Shown: piece by piece, positions 63,967 to 64,000 of the stretch
Position numbering within the stretch: position 1 is the first letter of the stretch
Layout of the letters: each line of letters opens with the position of its first letter
Source of the DNA: Thauera sp. GDN1
GTDB lineage: Bacteria; Pseudomonadota; Gammaproteobacteria; Burkholderiales; Rhodocyclaceae
Direction: 5' to 3'
Length of the DNA stretch: 64,000 nucleotides
NCBI RefSeq assembly: GCF_029223545.1
Contig: NZ_CP097870.1
Span: forward strand, 2,046,001-2,110,000
The notes under the pieces: generated by a model
What the model saw: the letters and a program-made list of their open reading frames with translations, nothing else
What the model was told of the DNA's origin: nothing
Databases searched by the model: none
Made by a program: the position numbers and the translations under genes

Positions 63967-64000
63967 ATGGAAATCAAGGTCAATTTTCTCGACAAGCTTC
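63967..64000 (+). CDS. Start of an OsmC-like protein gene (3' end outside window)
   Basis: The last 34 bp encode MEIKVNFLDKL, which matches the opening of OsmC-domain (OsmC/YcaO-type) proteins. A GATAAT -10-like box lies at 63921-63926. With 11 residues visible the call rests only on that opening. Confidence 0.35.
   Translation, partial: MEIKVNFLDKL

Overview
The window is GC-rich (roughly two thirds G+C) chromosomal DNA. The gene families and gene order (era-recO-pdxJ-acpS-nagZ-uvrC, minCDE, a FisR-type persulfide regulator, ACR3/ArsJ arsenic genes) point to a betaproteobacterium, most likely Rhodocyclales (Thauera/Azoarcus-like). That placement is an inference; no 16S rRNA gene is present. 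Coding density is high. I see no insertion sequence, integrase, phage structural gene or CRISPR array.

Region by region: (1) 1-5602 is a housekeeping run: the end of era, then recO, pdxJ, acpS, nagZ and uvrC. (2) 5673-15441 begins with yqeY and is otherwise a sulfide/persulfide oxidation locus. It holds a small membrane protein, a Tat-exported sulfide:quinone reductase, a persulfide-dioxygenase-like MBL protein, a short TehA/SLAC1 channel, a periplasmic DsrE protein and the sigma-54 activator FisR, with a ZnuD-like TonB receptor and a small CxxC membrane protein lodged inside. Three close matches to the -24/-12 sigma-54 promoter lie around these genes. (3) 15442-22465 carries a radical SAM protein, a C-terminal-haem cytochrome, a small secreted protein, pgi, pgsA, four tRNA genes (Gly-Cys-Gly, then Leu), an alkaline-phosphatase-superfamily protein and a DUF1178 protein. 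(4) 22521-32997 is a signalling island: an HTH protein and a co-directional set made of a receiver, a solute-binding protein, a multi-PAS histidine kinase, an HD-GYP phosphodiesterase and a receiver with a degenerate Hpt domain, followed by a second receiver, a second HD-GYP protein and a second sensor kinase. (5) 33049-38649 is minE-minD-minC, an Hsp33 lacking all four zinc cysteines, a YffB/ArsC-like protein and tex. (6) 38983-52809 is mixed metabolism: hexose-6-phosphate mutarotase, an acyl-CoA synthetase/GNAT fusion, a methyltransferase, divergent mnmH/selD for selenium metabolism, divergent tesA/ybbA, serB-aroG, a lipocalin, a CIA30 protein, an ATP-grasp-like protein and an MBL protein lacking the canonical HxHxDH motif. 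(7) 52981-58418 is an arsenic operon: gapdh-arsJ-arsR-arsC(LMW-PTP)-acr3-arsC(Grx)-arsH. It is followed by an ECF sigma factor, a P2-type cation ATPase, an ArsP-like permease with a small thioredoxin, and the first codons of an OsmC-like gene.

How the genes work together: SQR oxidises sulfide to persulfide, PDO takes persulfide to sulfite, the TehA-like protein may export the sulfite, and FisR with RpoN would switch the set on when persulfide accumulates. The arsenic operon covers arsenate reduction by two unrelated ArsC types, arsenite export by Acr3, arsenate removal as 1-arseno-3-phosphoglycerate by GAPDH/ArsJ, and organoarsenical handling by ArsH and possibly the ArsP-like permease. The signalling island looks like a ligand-binding-protein-coupled phosphorelay with cyclic-di-GMP hydrolysis as output.
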